Shown here piece after piece: positions 54,841 through 63,570 of a DNA stretch of 64,000 nucleotides. Position numbers and translations under genes: made by a program. The DNA is from Schnuerera sp. xch1 (lineage in GTDB: Bacteria; Bacillota; Clostridia; Tissierellales; Tepidimicrobiaceae), in the NCBI RefSeq assembly GCF_019931165.1, contig NZ_JAIOUP010000011.1, positions 22,728 to 86,727 of the forward strand. The letters run 5' to 3'. Numbering within the stretch: the first letter of the stretch is position 1; the number at the start of each line of letters is the position of its first letter. The notes below the pieces were generated by a model. The model was not told the origin of the DNA. It made no database searches and worked only from the letters and a program-made list of their open reading frames with translations.

Positions 54841-55226
54841 TATAATATCCAGTGTTATTATAATTTCAACTTTCATTTAAAAAACACTACCATTTGAACA
54901 ACGATGATGCAATAAATTTAATATATATTTTTGATATATATATCCATCTTGAAAAAAGCGAGATTTTTTTATATATAATTTAATAATTATGATAAAGGGC
55001 TAGAATTAGAGCTAACTAAAACAAGAAAGGGGTTTATAAAGTTTTATATCAAATCACAGATATATGTTATTCAACAAGCTAGTAGGTTAGTTACATAAAT
55101 TATAAATTAACTAGTTTAAAGTTATAGGGCATCTTTTTGTAATGAAAAATATTTTTTTATCTTTGTCTAAAGTTATAAACATATCTGCATAACAATAAAC
55201 ATATAATACAAGAGGGTAAAAATTTA
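54841..55226. other. AT-rich intergenic stretch
   Basis: About 390 bases without a convincing gene, RNA or repeat. Only short AT-rich open frames without ribosome sites were seen. Confidence 0.6.
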
Positions 55227-55255
55227 TTGATATACGATAGATTATGTGTTAAAAT
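55227..55255 (+). promoter_or_regulatory. Promoter of the DUF2975/YozG pair
   Basis: TTGATA (55227-55232), a 17-base spacer and TAAAAT (55250-55255), about 33 bases before the start codon. Confidence 0.65.
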
Positions 55256-55287
55256 AAAATTAATTATAAATAAGTGAGGTGCTTTTT

Positions 55288-55737
55288 ATGAAACGAGAAA
55301 CATTCTTTTTAAAGGCTATTATTATTTTTATTGGAATTTCGATTCTTGCTCTGTGTATATTTTGGTTACCTTTTGGCGCAGATTATTTTGGTTATCTCGT
55401 TTTAATCGGTGTGTATACAACGGCAATATCATTTTTCTTTGCTCTATATCAGGGTTTAAAGCTTTTAAGCTATATTGACAAGAACAAAGCTTTCTCAGAA
55501 TTATCTGTAAAAGCCTTAAAGTATATAAAATACTGTGCAATAACGATCAGTGCTATATATGTAGGACTTGTACCATTCCTGTATCCTATAGCGGAAGTAG
55601 ACGATGCCCCAGGTTTAATAGGATTTCCAATTATCTTTATTTTTACTTCAAGTGTAATTGCAACCTTTACAGCTGTTCTTCAAAAGCTTTTAAAAGATGC
55701 CATAGATATAAAAAATGATAATGATTTAACGATATGA
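55288..55737 (+). CDS. DUF2975 domain membrane protein
   Basis: A 149-residue protein with four membrane spans (for example AIIIFIGISILALCIFW and GLIGFPIIFIFTSSVIATF). It matches the DUF2975 family (Bacillus YoaS), whose function is unknown. GAGGTG precedes the ATG. The partner is a small YozG-type HTH gene 10 bases downstream; the pair recurs as a unit in Bacillota. Base composition looks slightly less AT-rich than its flanks, so lateral acquisition is possible. Confidence 0.8.
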   Translation: MKRETFFLKAIIIFIGISILALCIFWLPFGADYFGYLVLIGVYTTAISFFFALYQGLKLLSYIDKNKAFSELSVKALKYIKYCAITISAIYVGLVPFLYPIAEVDDAPGLIGFPIIFIFTSSVIATFTAVLQKLLKDAIDIKNDNDLTI

Positions 55738-55747
55738 GGTGAATAAC

Positions 55748-55963
55748 ATGGCAATTATAATCAACATTGATGTGATGCTGGCTAAAAGGAAAATGAGCGT
55801 AACAGAACTTTCCGAAAGAGTCGGAATAACGATGGCTAATATTTCTATATTAAAAAATGGAAAGGCAAAAGCGATTCGATTCTCAACTTTAGAGGCCATT
55901 TGTAAGGCTTTAGAATGTCAGCCTGGAGATGTTTTAGAGTACAAAAGTGACGAAAAAAAGTAA
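55748..55963 (+). CDS. YozG-like XRE family regulator
   Basis: A 71-residue single-domain helix-turn-helix (INIDVMLAKRKMSVTELSER, ISILKNGKAKAIRF, LEAICKALECQPGDVLEY). Short Cro/C1-type regulators like this are the usual partner of DUF2975 proteins and probably autoregulate the pair. I chose ATG 55748 behind GAGGTGAATA. Confidence 0.85.
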   Translation: MAIIINIDVMLAKRKMSVTELSERVGITMANISILKNGKAKAIRFSTLEAICKALECQPGDVLEYKSDEKK

Positions 55964-56004
55964 AAGGCAACGGTGTCCTGTCACTTAACTTATAACTTTA
56001 ATCT

Positions 56005-56049
56005 AAAGACAGTTTAGAAATTTTTCATTTCTAAACTGTCTTTGTTTTT
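56005..56049 (+). terminator. Terminator after the YozG-like gene
   Basis: AAAGACAGTTTAGAAAT (56005-56021) and its exact inverse (56027-56043) around TTTTC, followed by GTTTTT. Confidence 0.85.
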
Positions 56050-56223
56050 GCTAGATTCATAAACTATTTTATTTAATAAATTAAAATTCTTGGTATTAAA
56101 GTTATATAATAAAATCTATGGATATATTCCATGTACATAACTTACTTATCATTAGGGAAGTGGAATGTAATAGATTTATAAATAGTTTCTACTTATAATT
56201 TATATAAAGGAGTTTGTATAATT

Positions 56224-58023
56224 ATGAATAAGAGACAAGTAGATTTATTAAAACAATTAATAACTCAGGATGAGTATCTTCCTATAAAATATTTTTCTAA
56301 TATATTCAATATATCTACCAAAACGATATCTAAGGATCTAAATAAAATTGAAGAGATTATTAAACCCACAGGGGCTACTATAGATAGAAAACAAGGCTTA
56401 GGTATAAAATTACATTATACACCTTTGCAACTTGATAGATTAAACACTAAATTGAATAGTATAGAAGTAGCTGATGGTGATAATTCTTTAGAACATCGAA
56501 GGGCTCAAATTTTGTTAAATCTACTTATTAATACAAACAAATATATTACAATTCAAAAGTTATCAGATAAATATATGGTAAGCAGAACATCTATCACAAA
56601 TGACTTAAATGAAATAGCTGAGAAGTTAGATACATATAATATTAGGCTTTCAAAAACTGCAAAGGGTACAAGGATAGTTGGAAGTGAGATAAATATTAGA
56701 AGAGCATTGGTTACAACTATTCAAGAATATAGTAAAATCAATCCAAATTATATTACTGAATACCAAAATATCAGGCATAATGAACTTAAGATTAATGAAA
56801 TTAACGCCATTTTAAATGAGGAATCCACTTCTTTCTTTGAAAATTTGTTGAATAGGATGGAGAAGAAGTTGAAGTTAGTAATATATGAACCTTATTATAC
56901 AAATCTATTAACCCATTTAGTGATTATGATAAATAGAATAATGAGTGGTAATTATATTCAGGGCAATTCAGATTTAAATGATATGGTACTGGTAATGAAC
57001 AAAGAATTATATAATATTGCTACTTATATGATAAGAGAAATAGAGAAGAAGTTTAAAATTAAAATTAATACAGAAGAAGTAGGTTATGTTTATAAATATC
57101 TTACCTCAATAGGATTAAGCTATGATGAAAATAATGAAAAATCTTATAATGGCCTTGATTTACCACCGATACATTTTACTAATAACTTGATAGATATTGT
57201 ATCTCAAATGTCAGATACAAATTATAATTTAAGATTTAATTTGTATGACAGATTATTGTTACATATAAAACCAATGTTAAATAGATTGAAGTATAATATT
57301 CAAGTAAAAAATCCATTGTTGAAGGATTTTTTAAGGGAATTTCAAGAAGAATTCCTCATAATCAAAGTTGCTTGTTTCTTAATTTGTAGAAAATTTAAAA
57401 TAAATATGGTAATTGATGATGAAGTGGCATATATTTTATCTTATTTTATATCTGAACATGAAAAAATTGAGGAAGACATAAAGGTGAAGGCTTTGGTTGT
57501 CTGTCACAGTGGGTATGGGACTAGTCAATTATTAGCTACTAGGTTAGAAAAGACCTTCAGCAATATTAAAGTAGTAGATATTATATCATCTAATTCTATC
57601 AACAACAGTCAATTAGATGAAATAGATCTAATTATATCTACTGTGGATTTAAATATAAAAAATCCACATTTAGTAGTATCTGCATTTCTAAGTGAAATTG
57701 ATAAGAAAAATATAGAAAACTTTATTGATATTATATTAGAAAATAAAAAGAAACCTTCATTTAAGAGCTCTAAAGAAACAATTTTATTAGAATATGTTGA
57801 TGATAGGGAAGATTTGAAACAATTAAGTAAATCTTTTAACAAGGATGATTTAATCCATATAAAGAATAATACATGTATATATCTTATATCAGATTCAAAC
57901 AGTTCAATTAGAAAATATTTATATTTAACAAAAGAAAATAAAATAGAAAAGTGTATATTTGTCATAAATTATTCTAGTTATAGATATCTATCGAAGGTTT
58001 TAAGAAAGATAATCAGAGAATAA
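56224..58023 (+). CDS. PRD-type PTS transcriptional regulator
   Basis: A 599-residue regulator of the ManR/LicR/MtlR class: two N-terminal helix-turn-helix units (YFSNIFNISTKTISKDLNKI and KLSDKYMVSRTSITNDLNEI), two PRDs (about 190-400), and an EIIB-like domain whose phosphorylation Cys is in VVCHSGYGTSQLL (about 424). The last 90 or so residues resemble an EIIA remnant without its His; a separate EIIA gene follows. It should activate the downstream PTS cluster when not phosphorylated by its EIIB/EIIA. ATG follows AAAGGAG. Confidence 0.9.
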   Translation: MNKRQVDLLKQLITQDEYLPIKYFSNIFNISTKTISKDLNKIEEIIKPTGATIDRKQGLGIKLHYTPLQLDRLNTKLNSIEVADGDNSLEHRRAQILLNLLINTNKYITIQKLSDKYMVSRTSITNDLNEIAEKLDTYNIRLSKTAKGTRIVGSEINIRRALVTTIQEYSKINPNYITEYQNIRHNELKINEINAILNEESTSFFENLLNRMEKKLKLVIYEPYYTNLLTHLVIMINRIMSGNYIQGNSDLNDMVLVMNKELYNIATYMIREIEKKFKIKINTEEVGYVYKYLTSIGLSYDENNEKSYNGLDLPPIHFTNNLIDIVSQMSDTNYNLRFNLYDRLLLHIKPMLNRLKYNIQVKNPLLKDFLREFQEEFLIIKVACFLICRKFKINMVIDDEVAYILSYFISEHEKIEEDIKVKALVVCHSGYGTSQLLATRLEKTFSNIKVVDIISSNSINNSQLDEIDLIISTVDLNIKNPHLVVSAFLSEIDKKNIENFIDIILENKKKPSFKSSKETILLEYVDDREDLKQLSKSFNKDDLIHIKNNTCIYLISDSNSSIRKYLYLTKENKIEKCIFVINYSSYRYLSKVLRKIIRE

Positions 58024-58042
58024 TTGAATGAGGAGAATCGGA

Positions 58043-58498
58043 ATGAAAGATAATGATCTAATTAGTATAGATAATATAATTTTAGATAGAAAATTTAATT
58101 CTAAGATGGAAGTAATTGATACTTTATCTGATCTTTTAACAGAATCAGGGATAATATCAAATAAATCTAAATTTATAGATGATATATATAATAGAGAGAA
58201 TAGAGGATCTACCTTTGTTGGAAATTACTTAGCAATTCCCCATGGACTTTCTGATCAGGTCAATAGACCAGCGATTGCTATTGCAAATGTGGAGGAGGCT
58301 TTTCCTTGGGATGAAAATAGTAATTTAGTAAAGCTGATTATATTATTTGCAATACCTGAGGATATTCAACGGGAAAAAGATTCACAATTATTAAAAAAGT
58401 TTACATCTTCATTGAGTGATGAAAATTTTGTAAAAGAATTAATGAGTTCAAATAGAAGGCAAGGTTTAATTCAAGTGATTTTTAACCATATTGATTGA
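58043..58498 (+). CDS. PTS EIIA, fructose/mannitol type
   Basis: A 151-residue EIIA domain of the PTS_EIIA_2 family; the phosphorylated His is in GNYLAIPHGLSDQV. I chose ATG 58043, 6 bases after AGGAGA. It directly follows the PRD regulator, as if the EIIA usually fused to such regulators has been split off. The cluster's own transporter belongs to the lactose/cellobiose family and has a different EIIA at 63.6 kb, so this one probably serves regulation. Confidence 0.85.
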   Translation: MKDNDLISIDNIILDRKFNSKMEVIDTLSDLLTESGIISNKSKFIDDIYNRENRGSTFVGNYLAIPHGLSDQVNRPAIAIANVEEAFPWDENSNLVKLIILFAIPEDIQREKDSQLLKKFTSSLSDENFVKELMSSNRRQGLIQVIFNHID

Positions 58499-58512
58499 AC
58501 AAGGAGGTTATT

Positions 58513-59088
58513 ATGAGTACAAAAACTTCATCAATAACATTACAATCCCAGAGAGTAGGGATATTTAAAAGAGGAATTGCTGCAATGATTGATATTTACA
58601 TATCATCAGTTCTGGCCAATATACCAATTCTGTTTATCTATAGTATAGAAACTGGAGAAACTGAGATGTCTAGAGAATTATCCGCATTATCTAGTACAAG
58701 TGGAATTTTAGCTTGTATCTTAGGAATTTTGTTGATTTTACTTTATTATGTAGTAATACCTGTATATAAATTTCAAGGACAAACCTTAATGAAGAAGCTA
58801 TTGGGATTTAAGGTTATGAAGACAGATAGCAGTAATGTAGACTTAAAAACTATGCTTAAAAGAGAAGCGATAGGCTCTATGATTGTAGAAGGTGGGCTTA
58901 TTAGTAGTGGAAACTACCTTAGACAACTAATATTGATAATAACTAGAGCAAACATACTACATACAGGACTCTTATATATTTCCTTTGGAACTACAATTTT
59001 ATCTATAATATATATGGTGTTTTCAAAGGAACATAGAACATTACATGATTACATTGCAGGCACCAGAGTTTTAGATTTAAAGAGCTGA
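58513..59088 (+). CDS. RDD family membrane protein
   Basis: A 191-residue protein with four predicted spans. The RDD start is visible as FKRGIAAMIDIYISS, followed by GQTLMKKLLGFKVM and HRTLHDYIAGTRV, the standard RDD features. RDD proteins have no agreed function; some act as Na+/H+ antiporters. Its position inside a sugar PTS operon is unusual. I chose ATG 58513, behind AAGGAGG. Confidence 0.82.
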   Translation: MSTKTSSITLQSQRVGIFKRGIAAMIDIYISSVLANIPILFIYSIETGETEMSRELSALSSTSGILACILGILLILLYYVVIPVYKFQGQTLMKKLLGFKVMKTDSSNVDLKTMLKREAIGSMIVEGGLISSGNYLRQLILIITRANILHTGLLYISFGTTILSIIYMVFSKEHRTLHDYIAGTRVLDLKS

Positions 59089-59129
59089 TGTATTAATTAT
59101 ATTAAATTATGAGAAGGGGGGTGGAAAAG

Positions 59130-59456
59130 ATGAAAAAGATATATTTATTTTGTGATCAAGCAATGAGTACTAGTATAATTGCAAAGAAGATGCAGGAGGT
59201 AGGAGATAAGCATAATCTTCCAATAGAAGTAAAAGCTTTTTCTATTAAGAACTTAGAAAAAATCTTAGAAGAAGAAAATCCTAACTGTGTATTATTAGGT
59301 CCTCAAGTCAGACATATGCTTGATGATACTAGAAATAGAGTAGAGAAATACGACATTCCAGTTGGAGTTATAGATTCAGTTGACTATGGAATGATGGATG
59401 GAGAAAAAGTATTAAAGAAAACAATTCTGTTAATGAAAAATTACAAGAAATCATAA
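59130..59456 (+). CDS. PTS EIIB, lactose/cellobiose type
   Basis: A 108-residue EIIB. The phosphorylated Cys is in IYLFCDQAMSTSIIAKKM (Cys8), a variant of the usual CSxGMST loop. I chose ATG 59130 behind AAGGGGGGTGG. It pairs with EIIC next door and EIIA at 63.6 kb. Confidence 0.88.
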   Translation: MKKIYLFCDQAMSTSIIAKKMQEVGDKHNLPIEVKAFSIKNLEKILEEENPNCVLLGPQVRHMLDDTRNRVEKYDIPVGVIDSVDYGMMDGEKVLKKTILLMKNYKKS

Positions 59457-59482
59457 GGTTATAAAAATAGGAGGGATTATTA

Positions 59483-60829
59483 ATGTTTGATAGACTAGAA
59501 AAAGTTTTAATGCCTACAGCAGATAAATTGGGGAAAAATAAAACTTTAGTTGCTATCCGTGATGGTTTTTTAATATCAACACCATTGATTATCGTGGGAT
59601 CACTATTTCTCTTGATAGCGAATTTCCCAATACCAGGTTGGTCTGAATTTTGGGCAAGATTCTTTGGAGAAGGATGGGAATCTTATCTATCTAATGTGGC
59701 AAGGGCAACTTTTGATGTTATATCATTACTAACAGTTATTGGTGTAGGATATTCTTATGCTAGAGAAATAGAAGCAGATAAAATACAAGGAGCTATAGTT
59801 GCTATTGTATCATTTATAATTTTAATGCCTACTAGCATTACATATGAAGGAGCAGGAGGTATAGAAAGTCTAACTGCTATAAACTTTTCTTTTATAGGGA
59901 CAAATGGAATATTTTTAGCAATGGTAGTTTCAATACTATCAGTGAGTATATTTAGTTGGGCCTATAAAAAGGGTTGGACAATAAAAATGCCTAAAGGTGT
60001 TCCACCAGCAGTAGCGGATTCTTTTGCAGCTTTAATTCCAAGTGCTATGGTAATGTTTGTGTTTTTCTTATTGAGAATTGTATTTGAATTGACACCATAT
60101 GAATCTGCACATAATTTTATATATACTGTATTACAGGCACCCCTAATGGGAGCAGGAAATAGTTTAGGTGCACAAATCATTTATGTTGTATCCAGTTCTG
60201 TTTTCTGGTTTTTTGGCATCAATGGTCCTGCAGTTACAAATACAGTATTTTCCCCAATATTTAGAACATTATCAATAGAAAATTTACAAGCCTTTGAGGC
60301 AGGTTCACCATTACCACATATATATACAGGTCAATTTGTTGATTTATTCCAGACATTTGGTGGAGGAGGAAGTACTCTTTCATTAGTAATAATTATGATG
60401 TTATTCTGTAAATCAAAGAGAATTACTCAATTAGGAAAGCTGTCAATTGTACCTGGAATATTTGGTATTAATGAACCTATTATATTTGGTTTACCAATAG
60501 TATTGAATCCTATAATGATTATACCTTTCATAGGTGTACCTTTCATGAATACAGTTTTATCAGCCATAGCTTTTGAAACAGGATTCTTGCCTTATACTAA
60601 TGGGGTTGCATTACCTTGGACTACTCCTTTAGGTTTCTCAGGCTACTTATCAACTGGTAGTTTAAAAGCATCTTTAGTTCAAGTGGTATTGGTAATATTA
60701 GGATGCATAGTGTATTATCCATTTATAAAAATGTTGGACAAAACCTATTTAAAGGATGAGCAATATCAGTCCGAAGAAGATGAATTAGAAGATATTTCAT
60801 TTGATAATTTATCTATGAAGGACTTATAG
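59483..60829 (+). CDS. PTS EIIC, lactose/cellobiose family
   Basis: Ten-span sugar permease of 448 residues; recognised from RDGFLISTPLIIVGSLFLLIA, FFGINGPAVTNTVFSPIF and PGIFGINEPIIFGLPIVLNP, the ChbC/CelB conserved blocks. The last blocks contain the substrate-binding Glu-Pro. The imported sugar cannot be told from sequence; disaccharides and glycosides are known for the family. AGGAGGG precedes the ATG. Confidence 0.93.
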   Translation: MFDRLEKVLMPTADKLGKNKTLVAIRDGFLISTPLIIVGSLFLLIANFPIPGWSEFWARFFGEGWESYLSNVARATFDVISLLTVIGVGYSYAREIEADKIQGAIVAIVSFIILMPTSITYEGAGGIESLTAINFSFIGTNGIFLAMVVSILSVSIFSWAYKKGWTIKMPKGVPPAVADSFAALIPSAMVMFVFFLLRIVFELTPYESAHNFIYTVLQAPLMGAGNSLGAQIIYVVSSSVFWFFGINGPAVTNTVFSPIFRTLSIENLQAFEAGSPLPHIYTGQFVDLFQTFGGGGSTLSLVIIMMLFCKSKRITQLGKLSIVPGIFGINEPIIFGLPIVLNPIMIIPFIGVPFMNTVLSAIAFETGFLPYTNGVALPWTTPLGFSGYLSTGSLKASLVQVVLVILGCIVYYPFIKMLDKTYLKDEQYQSEEDELEDISFDNLSMKDL

Positions 60830-60840
60830 GAGGTAAAGTA

Positions 60841-61362
60841 ATGAAGGTTTTAATGATATTTGACCAAATACAAGCAGGAATGGGAGGAAAAGAAAAAGCA
60901 GATATTCCTCTAGGAGGCAAGAAGGGTGAAATAGGATCAGTACCAATGATTAAGCCACATCTTAATGATGTAGATGGAAAGATTATTGCTTGTTTATATT
61001 GTGGTGATGAATACTTTGAAAAAAATCAGGATGAAGTATCAAAGAAGATGGTATCTATGGTTAAAAAGTTAAATCCTGATGTGGTTATCTGTGGGCCAGC
61101 ATATAACTATAAGGGTTATGCACATATGAGTGCTCATCTTGGAAAAGAATTAAGTGAAAAAACAGATATTCCTGTAATTGCGGCTATGTCAAAAGAAAAC
61201 AAAGATATCATTTCAAAATACAAAAATTCAGTAAATATTGTGAAAATGCCTAGAAAAGGTGGAATTGGCCTGAATAAATCATTAAAGAATATTTGTGTAT
61301 TAGCACAAAAAATGGTTAATGGAGAAGACATTAAAGAATTGAAAAAAGATATATGTTATTAA
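60841..61362 (+). CDS. GrdB-like protein (N-terminal domain only)
   Basis: A 173-residue cytoplasmic protein matching the N-terminal part of GrdB, the substrate-specific selenoprotein B of glycine, sarcosine and betaine reductases: AGMGGKEKADIPLG, CLYCGDEYFEKNQDEV (GrdB VVCGDNYF) and VVICGPAYNYKGY (GrdB IAGPAFNAGRYG). It lacks the C-terminal half with the Sec/Cys redox motif and ends in UAA, so it is not a misread selenoprotein. Its ATG is 12 bases after EIIC, in the same operon. Function unknown; a hairpin follows the stop. Confidence 0.8.
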   Translation: MKVLMIFDQIQAGMGGKEKADIPLGGKKGEIGSVPMIKPHLNDVDGKIIACLYCGDEYFEKNQDEVSKKMVSMVKKLNPDVVICGPAYNYKGYAHMSAHLGKELSEKTDIPVIAAMSKENKDIISKYKNSVNIVKMPRKGGIGLNKSLKNICVLAQKMVNGEDIKELKKDICY

Positions 61363-61406
61363 ATATATATAAGATAGTCTTATGATAAGACTATCTTATA
61401 TATATT
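61362..61406 (+). terminator. 21-bp hairpin between the GrdB-like gene and the dipeptidase
   Basis: Arms 61362-61382 and 61386-61406 pair perfectly around TGA, immediately after the stop codon. The T-run is poor, so it may reduce, not stop, transcription of the peptidase part, or mark an RNA-processing site. Confidence 0.6.
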
Positions 61407-61432
61407 AATTTTCAGTAATGGGGGCCGATACA

Positions 61433-62557
61433 ATGGAGCAGATTTTAAATGACAATATTGATAGGTATAGAGAAGAATTATTGAAATCCATCATAGAGAT
61501 TGTAAATATACCTAGTATTAAAGGGGAAGAAAAAACTGATGCTCCTTTTGGAGAAAAACCAAAAGATGCATTAATAAAGACATTGGAAATATCAAAAGAA
61601 TTAGGATTTGAAACTAAGAACTTAGACAATTATATGGGATATGCTCAGTATGGTGAAGGAGAAGATTATATAGGGGTTTTAGGGCATTTGGATGTGGTTG
61701 ATACAGGAGAAGGATGGAAAAATCCACCCTTTAGTGGATATATTGAGGATGGAAGAATATACGGAAGAGGTGTGCTAGATAATAAGGGACCTATTATTTC
61801 AGCATTATATGCCTTATATGCTATTAAAGAATCTGGACTAAAAATTAATAAGCCCGTTAGAATCATATTTGGTACTGATGAGGAAAGTGGATTTAATGAT
61901 ATTCCACATTATTTAAAGACAGAAAAACCTCCTGTGATGGGATTTACTCCGGATTGTAAATATCCAGTTGTATATGGTGAAAGAGGAAGGGCAAATATTC
62001 AATTTCAAAGGAGATACAATAATGAAAATTATGAAGAGGCAACAAAAAACTTTTTTGAGTTTTTAAATAATTATATTCTTTCTAGTAAGAGCAATGGTGA
62101 TAGATTAGGTATCGATTTTAGTGATGATGAATTTGGTACCATGGAAATGAAAAATTTCAAAGCTGAAATAAAGAACTCTAAGCTGCTATTTAATCTTAGT
62201 TTAAGTTATCCAGCCAATGTTTATATAGATGAGATATTAAAGAAAATAGATTCAAATTTAACTGATAATATAAAGTTGAAATTATTATTAAATTACAATC
62301 CAGTTAAATTTGAAAAGGACTCTTTTTTAGTTAAATCTTTGCAGAAGGCTTATGAGGAGATTACTGGTTTAGATGGTACTCCTGTTACCACAACAGGAGG
62401 AACTTATGCCAAGATAATGCCTAATATTGTGCCCTTTGGGCCTTCTTTTCCAGGACAAAAAGGGATTGCGCATAATCCTAATGAATATATGGATATAGAG
62501 GATATAATTTTAAATGCAAAGATATTTGCTCAGGGAATATACAATTTGGCAAAGTAA
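61433..62557 (+). CDS. M20 family (PepV/Sapep-like) dipeptidase
   Basis: A cytoplasmic metallo-dipeptidase of 374 residues. Metal-site motifs: GVLGHLDVVDTGEGW (His, Asp), GRGVLDNKGP (Asp), TDEESG (Glu), YGERGRAN, and GIAHNPNEYMD (His). PepV is about 470 residues, so the lid domain is reduced. I chose ATG 61433, 8 bases after GGGGG. In the operon it may free amino acids from the imported conjugate; beta-Ala or glycosylated dipeptides are also conceivable. Confidence 0.85.
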   Translation: MEQILNDNIDRYREELLKSIIEIVNIPSIKGEEKTDAPFGEKPKDALIKTLEISKELGFETKNLDNYMGYAQYGEGEDYIGVLGHLDVVDTGEGWKNPPFSGYIEDGRIYGRGVLDNKGPIISALYALYAIKESGLKINKPVRIIFGTDEESGFNDIPHYLKTEKPPVMGFTPDCKYPVVYGERGRANIQFQRRYNNENYEEATKNFFEFLNNYILSSKSNGDRLGIDFSDDEFGTMEMKNFKAEIKNSKLLFNLSLSYPANVYIDEILKKIDSNLTDNIKLKLLLNYNPVKFEKDSFLVKSLQKAYEEITGLDGTPVTTTGGTYAKIMPNIVPFGPSFPGQKGIAHNPNEYMDIEDIILNAKIFAQGIYNLAK

Positions 62558-62583
62558 ATATATAGATGGAAATGAGGGATAAA

Positions 62584-63543
62584 ATGAGTTGGACAATTAT
62601 AGCTACATGGAGGATGGCCTTAGAAGGTGTTCAAGAGGGAGCTAAATTACTGGAATATAAAGGAAACTCTGAGGATGCTATTGAAAAGGCTATAAAGATG
62701 GTAGAGGATTTTCCATATTATAAATCTGTTGGATATGGTGGTCTTCCCAACGAAAATGGAGAAGTAGAATTGGATGCAGCTTTTATGGATGGAGATAGTT
62801 TATCCATCGGAGCTGTTGCTGGAATTAAAGATTTCAAGAATCCAATAAGTATAGCTAGGAAATTGAGTGAAGAGAAGGTTAATTGTTTTCTAGTAGGACA
62901 AGGTGCAGAAGATTATGCCCATAAAAATGGATTTGAAAGGATGAATATGCTTACAGATAGGGCTATTATTCAGTATAAAAATAGGTTAAAAGAAACTGTA
63001 GATAAAGGTTTAAGTCCCTATTCAGGGCATGACACTGTAGGAATGGTTGCACTGGATCAAAATAATTCCATGGCCTCTGGTACATCTACAAGTGGATTAT
63101 TTATGAAGAAAAGGGGAAGAACTGGCGATTCAGCTATATCTGGTTCAGGATTCTATGTAGATAGTGAGATAGGAGGAGCAACAGCCACAGGCCTGGGAGA
63201 AGATATCATGAAGGGATGTTCATCCTATGAAATAGTTAGGCTGATGAAGGAAGGTTATACACCTCAGGAGGCGGCAGATAAGGCTGTAGGCCAACTGAAT
63301 GACTTACTTATCAAGAGAAGGAAAAAAGCAGGAGATATTTCTGTAGTTTGTATAAATAACAAGGGAGAATTTGGTGTAGCTACAAATATTGAAGGATTTT
63401 CCTTTGTAGTGGCTACAGATAATTTAACTCCAACTGTATATGTGTGTTCATCTAAAAAAGGTAAAACATCCTATGAAGTTGCAACAAGTGAATGGATGGA
63501 TAATTATATGAAAAAGAGAACAGCTCCTTTAAAATTAAAATAA
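62584..63543 (+). CDS. N4-(beta-N-acetylglucosaminyl)-L-asparaginase family Ntn hydrolase
   Basis: A 319-residue Ntn amidohydrolase of the glycosylasparaginase/isoaspartyl peptidase family. The self-cleavage site is GHDTVGMVALD, giving an N-terminal Thr nucleophile; GRTGDSAISGSG and GGATATGLGEDIM are the substrate-site motifs. No signal peptide, so it works in the cytoplasm, unlike most bacterial homologues that are exported. Cleaves the GlcNAc-Asn bond or beta-aspartyl bonds in known members. I chose ATG 62584 behind GAGGG. Confidence 0.88.
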   Translation: MSWTIIATWRMALEGVQEGAKLLEYKGNSEDAIEKAIKMVEDFPYYKSVGYGGLPNENGEVELDAAFMDGDSLSIGAVAGIKDFKNPISIARKLSEEKVNCFLVGQGAEDYAHKNGFERMNMLTDRAIIQYKNRLKETVDKGLSPYSGHDTVGMVALDQNNSMASGTSTSGLFMKKRGRTGDSAISGSGFYVDSEIGGATATGLGEDIMKGCSSYEIVRLMKEGYTPQEAADKAVGQLNDLLIKRRKKAGDISVVCINNKGEFGVATNIEGFSFVVATDNLTPTVYVCSSKKGKTSYEVATSEWMDNYMKKRTAPLKLK

Positions 63544-63570
63544 TAAAAATAAAGTAGACAGAGGAAGATG

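Noticed and set aside
55966..55994. GGTGTCCTGTCAC-like piece after the YozG gene as a transposon end
   Set aside because: No matching inverted end, target duplication or transposase nearby.
60841..61362. GrdB-like gene as a truncated selenoprotein continuing through UGA
   Set aside because: It ends in UAA, a hairpin follows, and the next gene has its own start and ribosome site.
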